Assembly: GCF_001598915.1 (NCBI RefSeq)
Contig: NZ_BDAP01000001.1
Location: 1,116,001-1,180,000, forward strand
Reading direction: 5' to 3'
From: Williamsia muralis NBRC 105860
GTDB lineage: Bacteria; Actinomycetota; Actinomycetes; Mycobacteriales; Mycobacteriaceae
Length of the DNA: 64,000 nt
The notes under the pieces were generated by a model that saw only the letters and a program-made list of their open reading frames with translations, was not told the origin of the DNA and did no database searches. Position numbers and translations under genes: made by a program. Shown here piece after piece: positions 17,619 to 27,483 of this stretch; the first letter of the stretch is position 1, and every line of letters begins with the position of its first letter.

Positions 17619-18394
17619 CACCCACTCCCGGCGATCATGTCCAGTCACTGGCCCGAGGGCTGGCGGTGATCCGGGCATTCGATGCCGACCACCCGAGGCA
17701 GACGGTCAGCGAGGTCGCGGCAGCAACCGGACTGTCCCGGCCGGCGGCGCGGAGGTTTCTCCTCACCCTCGTCGACCTCGGCTATGTGCGCTCGAACGGT
17801 AACGCCTTCTGGCTCACACCACGCGTTCTCGACCTGGGGTACAGCTATCTGTCGAGTCTGTCCCTTCCGGAACTGGCGGGCCCGCACCTGGAGGCGCTCA
17901 CCGCGAAAGTGCATGAGTCGGCGTCGGTGTCGATTCTCGACGGCGACGACATCGTCTACGTCGCACGTGTTCCGGTGAGCCGCATCATGGCGGTCTCCAT
18001 CACCATCGGCACCCGGTTTCCGGCATACGCGACATCGATGGGGCGCGTGCTGCTGGCGGGTCTGAACGACCACGAGTTGGACGATCACCTCGCCAGGGTG
18101 TCGCCCGTGGCACTCACCGAACACACCAAAACCACTGTGCGCGAGCTCCGAGAGGGGATCGACCGGGTCCGCCGCGACGGTTATTGCATCGTCGACGAGG
18201 AACTCGAACTGGGATTGCGCTCGCTCGCCGCGCCGGTGCACGGACGCGACGGGGCGGTGATCGCAGCGATCAACATATCGACCCAGTCGGCTCGATACAG
18301 CGTCGACGCCGTCCACGCTGATCTGCTCCCGCAGTTACAGACGACGGCCGCGGAGATCACGGCCGACCTCGCCCGAACCCCGAACTCCCGGTGA
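17615..18394 (+). CDS. pcaR: IclR-family regulator of the 3-oxoadipate genes
   Basis: This 259-residue IclR protein has an N-terminal winged helix (about 10-75, with EVAAATGLSRPAARRFLLTL) and an effector domain with VSITIGTRFPAYATSMGRVLLAG and LELGLRSLAAPVHGRDGAV. It is a close relative of the PcaR/CatR group that responds to catechol-pathway intermediates. It lies between pcaD and pcaF in one operon. Whether this one or the paralogue at 19726 controls cat or pca is not visible, so the symbol is tentative. Confidence 0.75.
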   Translation: MTPTPGDHVQSLARGLAVIRAFDADHPRQTVSEVAAATGLSRPAARRFLLTLVDLGYVRSNGNAFWLTPRVLDLGYSYLSSLSLPELAGPHLEALTAKVHESASVSILDGDDIVYVARVPVSRIMAVSITIGTRFPAYATSMGRVLLAGLNDHELDDHLARVSPVALTEHTKTTVRELREGIDRVRRDGYCIVDEELELGLRSLAAPVHGRDGAVIAAINISTQSARYSVDAVHADLLPQLQTTAAEITADLARTPNSR

Positions 18395-18458
18395 ATTGAG
18401 CGCCCGGGACCGAACTCCCGCAAACCCAACTCACACAAACCGATTCAGGAGCCCACCC

Positions 18459-19670
18459 ATGCCAGATGCCGTCATCTGTGAACCGCTGCGCACACCCGTC
18501 GGACGTTTTGGTGGATCGCTGAAAGATGTTCCACCGCAGACGTTGGCGGGGACACTCATCCGGGAGTTGCTGCAGCGTATCGGGTTATCCGGTGATCAGA
18601 TCGACGACGTGATCCTGGGTCAGGCGACGCCGGGTGGTGAGGCTCCGGTGATCGGCCGGGTCGCGGCCCTCGACGCCGGCATGGGAATCTCGGTGCCCGG
18701 CATGCAGGTGGATCGCCGGTGCGGATCAGGCCTGCAGGCAGTGCTGTTGGCGTGCATGCAGGTGATGACCGGGGCCGGTGACGTGGTGATCGCCGGTGGT
18801 ACCGAATCGATGAGCCAGGCAGAGTTCTATACCGATTCGATCCGATGGGGTGTCAAGGGCGCCGGGGTGGAACTCGCCGATCGCCTCGCACGGGCCCGCG
18901 TCACCGCCGGTGGCGCCAACTTCCCCGTCCCGGGCGGGATGATCGAGACCGCGGAGAACCTGCGGGCCGAGTTCGGCATCAGCCGCGCCGACCAAGATGC
19001 GTTGGCTGTCCAATCGCACCGCCGGGCCGTTGCCGCGCAGAACAACGGTGTGTTCGCAGAAGAGATCGTCGGCGTCGAGGTGCCGCAACGGCGGGGCGCG
19101 GCCGTGGTGGTCGATCGAGATGAGCATCCACGTGCAGACACCACGATCGAGTCGCTGGCGGCTTTGCGGCCGATCCGGAGTGCAGTCGATCCCGACTCGA
19201 CGGTGACTGCGGGAAACGCCAGTGGTCAGAACGACGGTGCCGCAGCGTGTGTGGTGACGACCCCGGCGAAGGCAGCGGAGCTCGGACTGCGTCCACTCGC
19301 CCGGTTGGCCGGGTGGGCGACAACCGGGGTGGAGCCGGGGCGGATGGGTTTCGGACCGGTGGGCGCCGTCGAGAAGGTGCTGGGTCGAATGGATCTCACG
19401 CTCGGGGACATGGACGTGATCGAGCTGAACGAGGCCTTTGCGGCGCAGGTGCTGGCCGTTCTGCGGGCATGGGGGATCGACGCCGACGATGAGCGACTCA
19501 ATCCGCACGGGTCAGGCATCTCACTGGGTCATCCGGTCGGGGCCACGGGTGCGCGGATCCTGGCGACCCTGCTGCGCGAACTGGACCGTCGAGAGGGCCG
19601 GTATGCCCTGGAGACCATGTGTATCGGTGGTGGGCAGGGTCTTGCCGCGGTCTTCGAACGCACAACCTGA
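18459..19670 (+). CDS. pcaF: 3-oxoadipyl-CoA thiolase
   Basis: This 403-residue thiolase has catalytic C88 (DRRCGSGLQ), H358 (GHPVGATGA) and C388 (MCIGGGQG). It cleaves 3-oxoadipyl-CoA to acetyl-CoA and succinyl-CoA, completing catechol catabolism. The ATG follows CAGGAG. An acetyl-CoA acetyltransferase is the alternative by sequence alone, but the position in the pca operon favours PcaF. Confidence 0.85.
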   Translation: MPDAVICEPLRTPVGRFGGSLKDVPPQTLAGTLIRELLQRIGLSGDQIDDVILGQATPGGEAPVIGRVAALDAGMGISVPGMQVDRRCGSGLQAVLLACMQVMTGAGDVVIAGGTESMSQAEFYTDSIRWGVKGAGVELADRLARARVTAGGANFPVPGGMIETAENLRAEFGISRADQDALAVQSHRRAVAAQNNGVFAEEIVGVEVPQRRGAAVVVDRDEHPRADTTIESLAALRPIRSAVDPDSTVTAGNASGQNDGAAACVVTTPAKAAELGLRPLARLAGWATTGVEPGRMGFGPVGAVEKVLGRMDLTLGDMDVIELNEAFAAQVLAVLRAWGIDADDERLNPHGSGISLGHPVGATGARILATLLRELDRREGRYALETMCIGGGQGLAAVFERTT

Positions 19671-19685
19671 TCGGCCACCAACTGT

Positions 19686-19700
19686 CCGCATTGCGTACGG
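19686..19700. promoter_or_regulatory. TGCGTAC box upstream of the second IclR gene
   Basis: CCGCATTGCGTACGG lies 26 bases before the start at 19726 and matches half of the boxes at the cat and pca promoters. It could serve autoregulation. Confidence 0.4.
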
Positions 19701-19725
19701 TTGAACCGCGACTATCGAGGGGGCA

Positions 19726-20517
19726 ATGGTGACCGAAGTCGGGGCCGAGCGGGATCGGGACCACATCCAGAGCATCGAACGCGGCTTTGCGGTCCTTTTG
19801 GCCTTCAACGCTGATCGTCCCAACCCGACGTTGGCGGAATTGGCCGCAGCCACATCGTTTTCTCGGCCCGCGGTACGTCGCATACTGCTGACACTGCAGC
19901 GGCTCGGTTACGTATCCGGTGGCGATGGCCGCTGGTCGCTTACCCCGCGCGTCCTGAGCATCGGCCAGCACTACACCGCGTCGCATTCGCTTGCCGATAC
20001 CGCAATGCCGCATCTGCTCAAGATCGTCGAGACCGTTCACGAGTCGGCGTCGCTCGGCGTGCTCGACGGAGCCGAAGTGGTGTACGCAGCGCGCGTTCCG
20101 GTGCGCCGGATCATGAGCATCAACGTGTCGGTGGGTACCCGGATCCCTGCATACGCCACATCGATGGGTCGGGTTTTGCTTGCCTGGGCTCCGGCCGGTG
20201 TGGTCCGCTCGGTGATCGAGAACTCGGACTTTGCGCATGCCCTGACGCCGGCGACGGTGACGTCAGGTGACGAGCTCCAACGCGAGCTGGCCAAGGTGCG
20301 CGAGCAGGGCTACGCACTGACCGAGCAGGAGCTGGAGGTGGGCCTGATCTCACTGGCCGCACCCGTTCGCGACGCCGGCGGATCGGTGGTCGGAGCACTG
20401 GCCTGCTCGACATCGTCGGCGCGTGCCACGGCGGAGTCGTTTGCTGCCGACACCGCCGGCTTCCTGGTATCGGTGGCGCAGGAGTTCAGTGCCGATCTGG
20501 GCAACGGATACCGCTGA
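19726..20517 (+). CDS. Second IclR-family regulator, CatR/PcaR type
   Basis: This 263-residue IclR regulator is clearly paralogous to the one at 17615. It shares a winged helix with TSFSRPAVRRILLTLQRLGYV and effector-domain stretches SVGTRIPAYATSMGRVLLAW and LEVGLISLAAPVRDAGGSV. The start is ATG 19726, with a GTG one codon later; GAGGGGG precedes it. Two such regulators suggest separate control of the catechol and 3-oxoadipate branches, sharing similar boxes. Confidence 0.82.
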   Translation: MVTEVGAERDRDHIQSIERGFAVLLAFNADRPNPTLAELAAATSFSRPAVRRILLTLQRLGYVSGGDGRWSLTPRVLSIGQHYTASHSLADTAMPHLLKIVETVHESASLGVLDGAEVVYAARVPVRRIMSINVSVGTRIPAYATSMGRVLLAWAPAGVVRSVIENSDFAHALTPATVTSGDELQRELAKVREQGYALTEQELEVGLISLAAPVRDAGGSVVGALACSTSSARATAESFAADTAGFLVSVAQEFSADLGNGYR

Positions 20518-20530
20518 GCGCGCACGGCAT

Positions 20531-22263
20531 TCAGGGTTCGACTGCCGAATGAACGTGCACCGGTACGTCGTCGTCCCACGGCTGACGGGTCACCATGTCG
20601 GCCACCCGCACCTCGCCGCGCTCGAACTCTCCTGTGGCTGCGTCGACGAGCCGGTACTGCTGGGTTCCGCGGTGGATCGGCTGGGCTTCGAGCAGCACGA
20701 TCCGTACCTCGCCGGGTTCGAAATGACACCTCTCCTGTAGCGCTGCGATGAGCTGTTCGCTGTGGAGGTGGCCGTCACCGAAGTTCCATCCGAGCGCCGT
20801 GCTGCAGATGCGTTCCCCGTCAGTGAGCAGATAGTCCGACTCGTTGCGTCCGGTCATCGCTCGATGCGCCAGGGTGAACAGGGCCCGGCCGTGCGTGTTC
20901 ATCGCGCGGAAGGCGTAGCCGAGATACAACGGGATCTCCAGGCGTTCCTTGCCGTAGACGCGCTCGAGTTGGGCGGCAGGCATGCTGGCGATCGAGACGA
21001 TGCCTGCCTCGATCTTGGCCGAGCCGGACGGCGTGATGCACCACAGGGTGGTGTCCCAATTGCCTGCGTAGTAACGCATTCCCGGCAGGAACGAGATCTT
21101 GCCGGGAAACAGGTTGCCCGCCACCACGACCGCCGCGCTCACACCGGTGAGTGCGAGAGAACAAGCCAGAGATGATCGGCGTCGGAGGGCGCGACGTCCG
21201 CGTGGCCGACAAACAGGAACAGCAGCCCGAAGATCATGAAGACGTTCCACTCCAGCGGCACGCCCATCGGGATGGCACTGAGAATGCCCAGATGGAAGAC
21301 CACCATCACGGTGGCCGCGATGGCGGTGGGCCAGCCACCGTGCGAGAAGAAGAGGATCAGGGGCACACCCATCTCGATCACCGTGGCACCGTGCGCCACC
21401 ACACGTGAGAGGCGGCCTGGGCGCAGGTCATCGGGGAAGTGCTCGAAGAACTTTCGCTTGATCCGCTGTGGTCGCACGATCGGGTTGTTCGACATCATCG
21501 TGGACACCACAAACGGGAAGTGCTTGTTCAGTTTGGAGGTGGCGGCACCCATCCAGATGATGACAAAGACGATCTTCGCGGCAAGGATCATGTCGGCGCC
21601 TGCGAGCAAGAAAGTCACCACGAGTGCGCCGTAGACCTCACCGCGAGCTGCCAGGAAAACCGTCTTGTCCCTCAGCCCGATCAGCGCGAGCGCGATCAGC
21701 ACGGCACTCGGGATCCAGATGGGAAGCGGGCCGACATCGCTGCCGAGATCGGGCGCCGGTCCATCACCGCCCCAGAACAAAGCGAGCACGCACGTCACGA
21801 GGAGCGCAGCGTAGAGCAATACATCGACGGGAGTTCGGTTGCTGCCCGCGGTGAATGGGATCACCCGAGGCCATGGCGGCAGTCGAATGGTGTTCGGTCG
21901 CAGCCAATAGAGGGCCGACCCCATCGGGGGCGAGTACCGGTTGTTGAGTGGACCGAATCCGCAGCCGAGCCCGAGTACCTCGAAGAGCAGGGTGTAGATC
22001 ACGATCTTCTGGAAGACGATGGGCTCGTCCCACCAACTGCTGATCTGCGTGACGCCGCCGAGACCCGACGTCGACCCGGCGATCAGCCCACCCACCACGA
22101 TGTACAGGAGGATCTTCACCACGTAGAAGAGGTGCAGCACAACGGGTGTGCCGAAGCCGACCTCCGCCCAATGCCGGGCCAACGGGCGGATCTTCTCCGC
22201 ACGGGTCCCGCGGCTCCACTCGTCCATCTCGAGACTGGGCAGAGTCGGCGTGGTGAATCCCAT
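20531..22263 (-). pseudogene. DUF3556 membrane protein, broken by a frameshift
   Basis: Two overlapping reverse frames encode the two parts of one DUF3556 protein of about 575 residues, a family typical of mycobacteria and relatives. The N-terminal part (start ATG 22263, MGFTTPTLPSLEMDEWSRG) is a multi-pass membrane domain and ends at 21139. The C-terminal soluble part (FLPGMRYYAGNWDTTLWC onwards) continues in another frame to 20531. They meet near 21165, where the coding strand reads GTTCTCTCGCAC. Removing one TC unit restores VLALTGVSAAVV across the junction. This is a pseudogene, a phase-variable repeat or a sequencing error. The function of the family is unknown. Confidence 0.75.
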
Positions 22264-22434
22264 TGCACAATCACCTTCTTGACGTATCGCGGCCATCTAC
22301 TGTCGCGACCGTAAACGAAGTGGTTGTGTGCAGGCAGCAAAATGCGATTTGTCGGCGAGGACGGCGATATCGCCTGGTCCGCTCAGAGTTCGGTTTCTGG
22401 TTGCGTGATGCAAACGGGTCAGAGCACAGTCGAG

Positions 22435-23736
22435 TCACAGCCGTTCGGCTGCGTCCAAGACCTCCGCAAGCAGGTGCATGGCTACTGTCGTCGACAGTGC
22501 CCGCACACTCGTCCGGTCGCCGGGTAGGCGTCGAGTCTTCGTGACGGTCGGCTGACCCGTCACCGCGACCCCGAAGCAAACCGTGCCCACCGGTTTGAGG
22601 TCGGATCCACCGCCGGGCCCGGCGACCCCGGTTGTGGACACCGCCACGTCAGCGCCGACCCGGCTCAGCGCACCCTCGGCCATTCGCGCGGCGACCTGTT
22701 CACTGACGGCGCCGTGCTCGGCGATCATTTCCGCGGGGACGTCGAGAAGGCCGGACTTCACCTCATTCGCGTACGAGACGACGCCGCCCATCACATATGC
22801 CGATGATCCGGGTCGTTCGGTGAGTCGTGCCGCGACGAGGCCGCCAGTGCATGATTCTGCGGTCGCGATACGACGGCCGGCGAGCGCTGCCGCCACCAGA
22901 TCGTCGATGGTCGACCCGTCGGTCGAGAAGATCCGGTCGCCATGACGGGCGGTGATCTGCTCTGCCAATTGGGAGTACGCCCCCGCAGCCGACTCTGGGT
23001 AGCGAGTCACCATCTCGAGCTCGCCGACCCGCAGGCAGGTGGTGATCTCCAGATCATCGAAGCCGCTGATTTCGTGCTCGATGGTCCGCAGCGTTGCTGC
23101 CAGATCTGCTTCGGACAATCCATACGCGAAGATCGTCGACTGATTGAACTCCGACCGTCCTGCCAGAGCCTCGACCACTGGGGCCGTCTGGAGCGCCGTC
23201 GGCCACATCGTCTGTAATTCTCGGGGTGGCCCCGGCAACACCAGGATGGCAGGCCGAACCGGAACGGAATCGACCACCTCGGCGGCGATGGCCACTCCGG
23301 GGGCGGTGCCGGTGGGCGGAATAGATTCTGCGCCTTCGGGAACCATCGCCTGCTTGCGGATGCCCTCACGCAGTGGCGCAGCGTCGGGCGCAGAAGTCAT
23401 CCGTCCGCGCCACCGTTGCACGATGGAATCGATGTGCTTTTCGAGCTCGACGTCGAGGTGCAGTTCGCGTCCGCAGAACGCTGCGACCGTTGCAACGGTG
23501 AGGTCGTCAGCTGTCGGGCCGAGGCCACCGGTGGTGACGATGAGGTCCACGCGCTGGTCGGCCAGGAATTGGAGCTGTGCCGTGAGGTCATCCGGGCGGT
23601 CACCGCACACGGTGATGTGCGCGACGTCGACACCGAGGTCGAGGAGATGCTGAGCGACCCACGGGCCGTTCTGGTCGGTGACCCGGCCGGTGAGGACTTC
23701 GGTACCGGTCACCACGATTCCTGCCCGCACTGTCAT
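22435..23736 (-). CDS. cinA: CinA family protein
   Basis: This 433-residue protein has an N-terminal molybdopterin-binding-like (COG1058) domain with [17 protein letters not shown] and [13 protein letters not shown], and a C-terminal CinA domain with [16 protein letters not shown] and [20 protein letters not shown]. Full-length CinA proteins act in NMN deamidation or ADP-ribose pyrophosphate hydrolysis and were first linked to competence. ATG 23736 gives the usual start [15 protein letters not shown]; the frame extends 18 codons upstream without support. Confidence 0.85.
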   Translation of the reverse strand: MTVRAGIVVTGTEVLTGRVTDQNGPWVAQHLLDLGVDVAHITVCGDRPDDLTAQLQFLADQRVDLIVTTGGLGPTADDLTVATVAAFCGRELHLDVELEKHIDSIVQRWRGRMTSAPDAAPLREGIRKQAMVPEGAESIPPTGTAPGVAIAAEVVDSVPVRPAILVLPGPPRELQTMWPTALQTAPVVEALAGRSEFNQSTIFAYGLSEADLAATLRTIEHEISGFDDLEITTCLRVGELEMVTRYPESAAGAYSQLAEQITARHGDRIFSTDGSTIDDLVAAALAGRRIATAESCTGGLVAARLTERPGSSAYVMGGVVSYANEVKSGLLDVPAEMIAEHGAVSEQVAARMAEGALSRVGADVAVSTTGVAGPGGGSDLKPVGTVCFGVAVTGQPTVTKTRRLPGDRTSVRALSTTVAMHLLAEVLDAAERL

Positions 23737-23819
23737 CTTGCCGAGCTTAGTGGCGGGTGCTGTCGGTGTCTGGTCACCCTCGTCCAACAACGGTCACGCG
23801 TACGCAGACGCCAGCAACA

Positions 23820-24122
23820 TCAGCGGTGACGGTCCCGCACCTTGCGCCGCAGCCGAAGGATGCCGCTACCGAGCAGCGCAATCAGGAATCCGACCACGGC
23901 GGCGAGGAGCAGGGCGACACCTTGCGCCATGTCGAGGTTGAGCCCGAAGAACTCGATATGTACTTGCTCGGTGTTCTGGACCACGAAGACGATTAGTGCG
24001 ATCACCAGGAGCGCAGCGAGGATGAGCCCGAGGATCGTGGAGATCTTTCGGCCGCTGCCGGACGCGGGGGCAGTGGTGGTGGTCGTCGCGGGTGGGGCTG
24101 CATCGTAATTGGGGTTGCTCAT
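23820..24122 (-). CDS. LapA (DUF1049) domain membrane protein
   Basis: This 100-residue protein has a Thr/Ala/Ser-rich cytoplasmic start, two membrane helices (ILGLILAALLVIALIVFVVQ and VALLLAAVVGFLIALLGSG) and a basic end RLRRKVRDRHR. NTEQVHIEFFG between the helices is the LapA domain hallmark. The AAAGGA ribosome site supports the start. Function in actinobacteria is unknown. Confidence 0.82.
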   Translation of the reverse strand: MSNPNYDAAPPATTTTTAPASGSGRKISTILGLILAALLVIALIVFVVQNTEQVHIEFFGLNLDMAQGVALLLAAVVGFLIALLGSGILRLRRKVRDRHR

Positions 24123-24305
24123 GGCGTCCTTTCCGGTGCTGTCAGAGGCGAAGAGCCTTTACCCACCCTCGACGGTTCACAAACGGGCCGGTTGCGAGGG
24201 GCTTCAGCCCAGGTACCCGCCGTGCTGAGGCTCCCTCTGACACACTGCGGCATATGAGCTGCAGGCGCGAGACCAACACTGCTGCGCACACATCGAGGAT
24301 TCAGC

Positions 24306-25595
24306 ATGGTGAATAGGGTGCTGGTCTCGGCCGCGGTGGCAGTAGGTGCGTTCATCTCCGTCGTGGTGCTCCTGACCCGCCTCGGTGGCGGACAGTTGGT
24401 GTTCGAGTCCGATCCGTGGCGAGTGCTATATCAGGGTGACGTCGCGTGTGTTGCGTTGTGCGCAGTGGTCGCGGTTGTCGTCAGTGTGTTGATGGGTCGC
24501 TCTCTTGTTTTCTTCGTCGGCGTCGCCGGCTTGGTGGCCCTTGGTGTCGTGGCTGCCGCTGGCACGTCTGCGAATTGGGCAAGCTACGTCAGCGCCGTGG
24601 CCGCAGGACTGTTGATCGCTGCGACGGGATCGTTGGCAGGGCAAGAAGACAGCCGAGAGTTGTTGCAGACTTGGCTCTTCGCTGGTGCCCTGGTCGGCGC
24701 TTGGTTGGCCCGGCCACTCGAGCAGTACCGCTCATCGGTCACGTACTCCGGCGCCTACACGCCAACCGGCACGCCCCCCGACTGGCCGCTGGTTGTCGGT
24801 GTAGTTGCCGCACTCGTGCTGTTCGCTGCCGCAAGGTTCACCGGACCTCCACACGCCCGATTCCCCGACGATAACGGCCGATCAGCTACGCAGCGTTCTG
24901 CTCTGGGGCCCACTTTGACGCTCGGGATCGGCGTGCCAGTCGTCGCGTTGTTGTCATGGTGGTGGTTCATTGCCACCGTAGGATCCGGCGACGACATCGA
25001 GGGCGGTACGTGGGCATACGGCATAGTTTTGCTGCCGGTTATCATCGTCGGCGTGTGGTGGTTGCCGCACCGCAACGGTCTGGTGTTACTTGCGATGCTC
25101 GCAACGGTGACCGCTGCACCTGGCTCGCCCGGATGGCAAGAATCATGGCCGATGCTCCTGGTCTTCGTGGTCCTGATCGTCGGTGGTCTCGTGACCGGAC
25201 GCCGCTGGGCACACCCCATGATCGCCATGGGCGTGCTCCTCGCCTGCACACTCATGACCGCAATAGATGGATCGCCCTGGGATGCCGCGGGAATCGTCGC
25301 CGCATTCATCGTTCCGGTAGCGGGCGCGCACGCGGTCGCAGCTTGCTTACCTACGACCGCGCCTGTCAGCACTATCGCGGTCGCCGGACCAGCCACTCTG
25401 TTCCCCGTCGCCGGAATAACGGTCGCCTACAGCTTCTCGAGCTCATCGGGCTCATCGGGCTTCGACGGCTACCAGCCCACCACCACTGAAGTGATCTTGG
25501 CCGCGGTCACCGTTGCTGCGTGCGGAATTGCACTTGCTTTCTTGTCTCGCCGCCGACCAGCGAGCGACGTCGACGAGAACGGTCTGCCCGTATAG
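24306..25595 (+). CDS. Uncharacterised polytopic membrane protein
   Basis: This 429-residue protein has about twelve hydrophobic segments and few charged residues. I recognise no transporter or enzyme motif. A Ser-rich stretch (SFSSSSGSSGFDG, about 383-395) lies between the last two helices, and the tail SRRRPASDVDENGLPV is cytoplasmic by the positive-inside rule. It stands alone between lapA and the HNH gene. ATG 24306 is preceded by a weak ribosome site. Confidence 0.6.
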   Translation: MVNRVLVSAAVAVGAFISVVVLLTRLGGGQLVFESDPWRVLYQGDVACVALCAVVAVVVSVLMGRSLVFFVGVAGLVALGVVAAAGTSANWASYVSAVAAGLLIAATGSLAGQEDSRELLQTWLFAGALVGAWLARPLEQYRSSVTYSGAYTPTGTPPDWPLVVGVVAALVLFAAARFTGPPHARFPDDNGRSATQRSALGPTLTLGIGVPVVALLSWWWFIATVGSGDDIEGGTWAYGIVLLPVIIVGVWWLPHRNGLVLLAMLATVTAAPGSPGWQESWPMLLVFVVLIVGGLVTGRRWAHPMIAMGVLLACTLMTAIDGSPWDAAGIVAAFIVPVAGAHAVAACLPTTAPVSTIAVAGPATLFPVAGITVAYSFSSSSGSSGFDGYQPTTTEVILAAVTVAACGIALAFLSRRRPASDVDENGLPV

Positions 25596-25718
25596 TCGGG
25601 AGCGTTTGTTGATCGCGGTCGCAGTGGCGGCTGACGTCTAAGTCTTTGCACGACAGCGGTGTTCAAATCCAGCGCGAAGCGCGCCCGTGATCAAGGATAG
25701 TAGGGTTTCTGGTGGCCG

Positions 25719-27221
25719 CTATTCCTCGACCTGTTCTGCCGAGTCTTCGGCGGTGTCATCCAGGTTCGCGGTCAACTCGGCCGGGTTGTGTTGCTGTAGC
25801 TGCATGCGTTGCTCGCGGTCGTTGAGTGCTTGTTGGCGTTCGGCGATGATGTTTTGCCATGCCGCTTCGATGGTGTGGTCGGTGTGGTGGGCTCGATTGA
25901 TGCGTGGTTGTTGGTCGGGGTCGATGTATGTGGGTGGGATCCACGCGACTCGGCCGGCGTCGGGTCCGTCGGTGACCATCACTGTCTGCCATTGGTCTTC
26001 GCCGGGTCCGATCATGGCGTGGTGTGGAATGCACGCCGGTGCGAGTTCGTCGATGTCGGTGTGTCCGCCGTCTGCCCAGGCGGTGGTGTGGTGGATTTCG
26101 GTCCAGGAGATGGGGTTACGGCAGCCTGGGCTGGTGCAGCCTCGGTCTTTGGCGAACAACGCCATCCGTTGGCCTTGTTGGGCGGTGCGTTTGGTCCGCG
26201 CGAAGTAGAGGACGTCGGCGGAGTGGTTGGCGAACACCGCCAACGACCACTCCGCCCGGGCGGCGAGTTCGAGAGCGTCCTTGACCGGCAGGTCAACACC
26301 GGAGGCGGTGTGGGCGATACCCGCGGCCTCATCAAGTTGCTGTTTGGTCATCGTGATGATGACCTGCACCGGCAGGCCACGGTGCGAAGTCCCCAACAGT
26401 TTGTACTCCAGAATGGTCTTGAGGATTGCTTTGAATGCATCGTGCTGCCGTTGGGCGCGGGAACGGGTGTCGCGGCCGGCTGCGGCTTCGATGATCGCTG
26501 GGTCCATGGTCGGGTCGTCGACGGCACCGGTGGGCGAGTTGGGGTCGTCGGGGTTGTTCATTCCCGGTGCTGCCCACACATCCATCACGGTTCGAAACAG
26601 CGCCAACGTTGCCGGGTCCAGGTTGCCACTGATTTTGGCCATCATGTCCAACCCTTGGGGACCGTCGGACAAACCACGATTGCGTTTGCGGTCAGCGTCA
26701 TCGGTCAGTGTCCCGTCCGGATCAACCCGCGCCAGGACTTCCCGCCCGCAGACTTCGAGTTCGGTGGGGCCCAGTGTGCGGGCGTTGTCGGTCATCCAGG
26801 CATCGACCACGTCATACACTTCCGGCGCTGATTTGTGCGGAATGCGGTCGCGGACTTTGAGCATCACATCCATGTGCGCCAACCCAATTGTTCCGTCGGC
26901 GAGGGCTTGGGCGGCGGCCGGGCATTTCGGGGGCAGCGCCTCGCCCTGCATCGACAACAACACACCAGCAGCATCCAGTGCTTTCAACCGCGAGGAGGCA
27001 TCACCACGAGAGACCCGCAGTTCACTCATCACAAACCGATGCAACGTCGAATGACCAGCCTTACGGAACAGGCCCCGATCATTCACCTCCTGCAACCGCT
27101 TGAGGCCTTGAAACGTCAGTGCCCGAACAACTCTCTCGTTCATCCGCACCAACTCGGCCACCTGCACATCAATCAACATCAGCTGCTGACGTGGCAGCAA
27201 TCCGCTGCAGCACCGCATCAA
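25719..27221 (-). CDS. DUF222/HNH endonuclease protein (13E12 type), probably N-terminally frameshifted
   Basis: The 500-codon frame has a DUF222 domain (about 20-330) and a C-terminal HNH motif (CTSPGCRNP, then WTEIHHTTAWADGGHTDIDE), as in mycobacterial 13E12-repeat proteins. The expected N-terminus lies in another frame: from ATG 27285 it reads MSDSVTVDPPPMPLL, then LYRDLDAVLQRIAATSAADVD and stops. The two frames would join if one unit of a TTGATTGA tandem (27169-27176) were removed, giving AADVDVQVAELV. A LexA box lies 61 bases upstream of 27285. The main frame may still be made from an internal start. The nuclease role is a family prediction. Confidence 0.75.
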   Translation of the reverse strand: MMRCCSGLLPRQQLMLIDVQVAELVRMNERVVRALTFQGLKRLQEVNDRGLFRKAGHSTLHRFVMSELRVSRGDASSRLKALDAAGVLLSMQGEALPPKCPAAAQALADGTIGLAHMDVMLKVRDRIPHKSAPEVYDVVDAWMTDNARTLGPTELEVCGREVLARVDPDGTLTDDADRKRNRGLSDGPQGLDMMAKISGNLDPATLALFRTVMDVWAAPGMNNPDDPNSPTGAVDDPTMDPAIIEAAAGRDTRSRAQRQHDAFKAILKTILEYKLLGTSHRGLPVQVIITMTKQQLDEAAGIAHTASGVDLPVKDALELAARAEWSLAVFANHSADVLYFARTKRTAQQGQRMALFAKDRGCTSPGCRNPISWTEIHHTTAWADGGHTDIDELAPACIPHHAMIGPGEDQWQTVMVTDGPDAGRVAWIPPTYIDPDQQPRINRAHHTDHTIEAAWQNIIAERQQALNDREQRMQLQQHNPAELTANLDDTAEDSAEQVEE

Positions 27222-27345
27222 GATCGCGATACAACCCCACCAACAGCGGCATTGGCGGTGGATCCACCGTCACCGAATCACTCATCGACAAGCCCCCCAG
27301 CCCTCGAACCCCTTTCACCAAGTATACCAACAGAATCGGTCATTG

Positions 27346-27361
27346 TCGAACACGTGTTCGA
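27346..27361. promoter_or_regulatory. LexA (SOS) box upstream of the HNH gene
   Basis: TCGAACACGTGTTCGA is a perfect 16-base palindrome and an exact match to the actinobacterial SOS box TCGAAC-N4-GTTCGA. CATTGT/ACAATG flanks extend the symmetry. It lies 61 bases before the predicted start of the DUF222/HNH gene; 13E12 genes in Mycobacterium are known to be LexA-controlled. Confidence 0.85.
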
Positions 27362-27483
27362 ACAATGCGGACGGGAAGTTCGCATGCTTGGCGGGTGGGT
27401 CACTGCGGGTGGTCTAGAAAAGCGCTTGTCTGCGTTGAGCTTTCGCACGCCCACGACCGGGATCGGGCACTCGCCCTACCTCT

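Noticed and set aside
25655-25690. A TTCAAATCC stretch resembling a tRNA T-arm near the HNH gene
   Set aside because: No acceptor stem, anticodon arm or D-arm can be drawn around it, so it is not a tRNA or clear attachment site.
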